Assembly (NCBI RefSeq): GCF_001940225.2
Contig: NZ_CP135164.1
Span: forward strand, 2,046,001-2,110,000
Length of the DNA: 64,000 bases
Source of the DNA: Roseburia sp. 499
GTDB lineage: Bacteria > Bacillota > Clostridia > Lachnospirales > Lachnospiraceae
Direction of reading: 5' to 3'
The first letter of the stretch is position 1; each line of letters opens with the position of its first letter. Below are positions 63,389 through 64,000 of the stretch, one piece after another. The notes under the pieces are model-generated. The model had not been told where the DNA came from. It did no database searches and saw only the letters and a program-made list of their open reading frames with translations. A program made the translations under genes and the position numbers.

Positions 63389-64000
63389 AGATAGTCTCTC
63401 CCTCCCTACGCTTCTTCTCATATACCAAACAGGTCAATCCAAACAAAACCAGTGACAGTATAAAATAAAATCCCCTGTTGATATACAACTGAGATTTCTG
63501 CTGTTCGAACAACGCTGCAGCCCCCGCCTCATTCCAACGTACTATCAGCTTAAATCCAAAACTCCCCTTAAGGATCATACTACTGAATAGACTTGCAATA
63601 GCCCAGAATACCTGTACAAAAATAGATATTATATTTTCCGTCATCTCTGTAATAAAAAATGCTACTGCAAGCACTATCATAATTTCGGGCAACAGCCAAA
63701 TTACATCGTATTTCAAAAATGCCAACACATCTGCTTTCACTCCTAACGTCTGTGCCTGATACTGCCATGGCAACTGAAGTATAAAAGATACAATCAACAC
63801 CGGTAAAAATGTCATACACACATTTGCCAAATATCTGCTTCCCTGAATCACCCCTGCTCCTGCATTTCTTGCATAAATCACCTGTGAAACCTGGGAACGT
63901 TTATCCCTTAAGCATCTGGTTACTCCAAGAAAAATAGGAAGTACCCCTAATATAATTCCGGCATAATCGCAAAACAAACGCATATATGCTCCGGTTACTT
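63360..64000 (-). CDS. Membrane protein, probable ABC permease subunit (partial)
   Basis: The frame is open to the right edge of the window, so the gene is cut; at least 212 codons are present. It contains at least five membrane segments. Residues such as LRDKRSQVSQVIYARNAGAG match the cytoplasmic loop after the first helix of ABC-2-type permeases. It is coupled to the gene at 62,768. Confidence 0.65.
   Translation of the reverse strand, partial: VTGAYMRLFCDYAGIILGVLPIFLGVTRCLRDKRSQVSQVIYARNAGAGVIQGSRYLANVCMTFLPVLIVSFILQLPWQYQAQTLGVKADVLAFLKYDVIWLLPEIMIVLAVAFFITEMTENIISIFVQVFWAIASLFSSMILKGSFGFKLIVRWNEAGAAALFEQQKSQLYINRGFYFILSLVLFGLTCLVYEKKRREGETIYGKIFKRRK

Overview
The window looks like a low-GC, Gram-positive Clostridia chromosome, most likely Lachnospiraceae; I cannot name the species. 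The basis is the gene repertoire (a DUF1836 protein, YugP, a PASTA kinase, PKTGD-type sortase signals, a cell-wall-anchored GH13 amylase and a MurE with the DNPR motif of meso-DAP enzymes) and the strong GGAGG ribosome binding sites. No rRNA, tRNA or CRISPR was seen.

Region A (about 1-22,080) is accessory DNA and probably one composite integrated element of about 21.6 kb. A large serine recombinase (441-2120) ends in the residues ETVCLL, and the chromosomal rlmD gene at the other end (22,046-23,443) ends with the same six. The 19-bp segments encoding these ends (457-475 and 22,062-22,080) match at 16 of 19 positions, as expected if the element sits in the 3' end of rlmD. Cargo from left to right: a three-gene operon of unknown function including a TPR/SEC-C protein; a divergent AbiF-family HEPN RNase preceded by its own promoter and a compact two-hairpin RNA ending in T7; a macrolide-lincosamide block with mef(A), a truncated msr(D), tnpV, lnu(C) and an RlmA-type 23S rRNA methyltransferase; an IS3-family insertion that splits a small gene; two further large serine recombinases, one truncated; and a wrecked prophage structural module.

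The resistance block has intact drug-sensing leaders. mef(A) is preceded by MTASMRLR and a terminator. msr(D) is preceded by MYLIFM and a hairpin, but only 23 or so of its codons survive. The rlmA-like gene is preceded by MTAYMRLR and three mutually exclusive stems, one of which takes in its ribosome binding site. The last is the least familiar arrangement here.

The prophage remnant (15,906-21,966) keeps capsid-side genes but carries at least four lesions: a small-terminase/minor-capsid fusion, an amber codon in the major capsid gene, a connector/tape-measure junction, and a Dit gene cut by a serine recombinase. Its tyrosine integrase has lost its N-terminus.

Region B (22,046-47,364) is core genome: rlmD, pcrA, a CPBP protease, ychF, a DUF4143 ATPase flanked by a group II intron relic, a secreted protein pair with a sortase signal, thiN, and a long minus-strand cluster murE-priA-def-fmt-yugP-rsmB-rlmN-prpC-prkC-rsgA-rpe that links wall synthesis, translation start and maturation, and Ser/Thr phosphorylation signalling.

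Region C (47,383-64,000) holds a long imperfect inverted repeat, a hybrid sensor kinase with a lone receiver protein, the 1,509-residue anchored amylase, aspartokinase, a response regulator/ABC transporter/sensor kinase operon with a visible 11-bp-phased regulator box, a chemotaxis receptor, and two ABC-2-like permeases running off the right edge.
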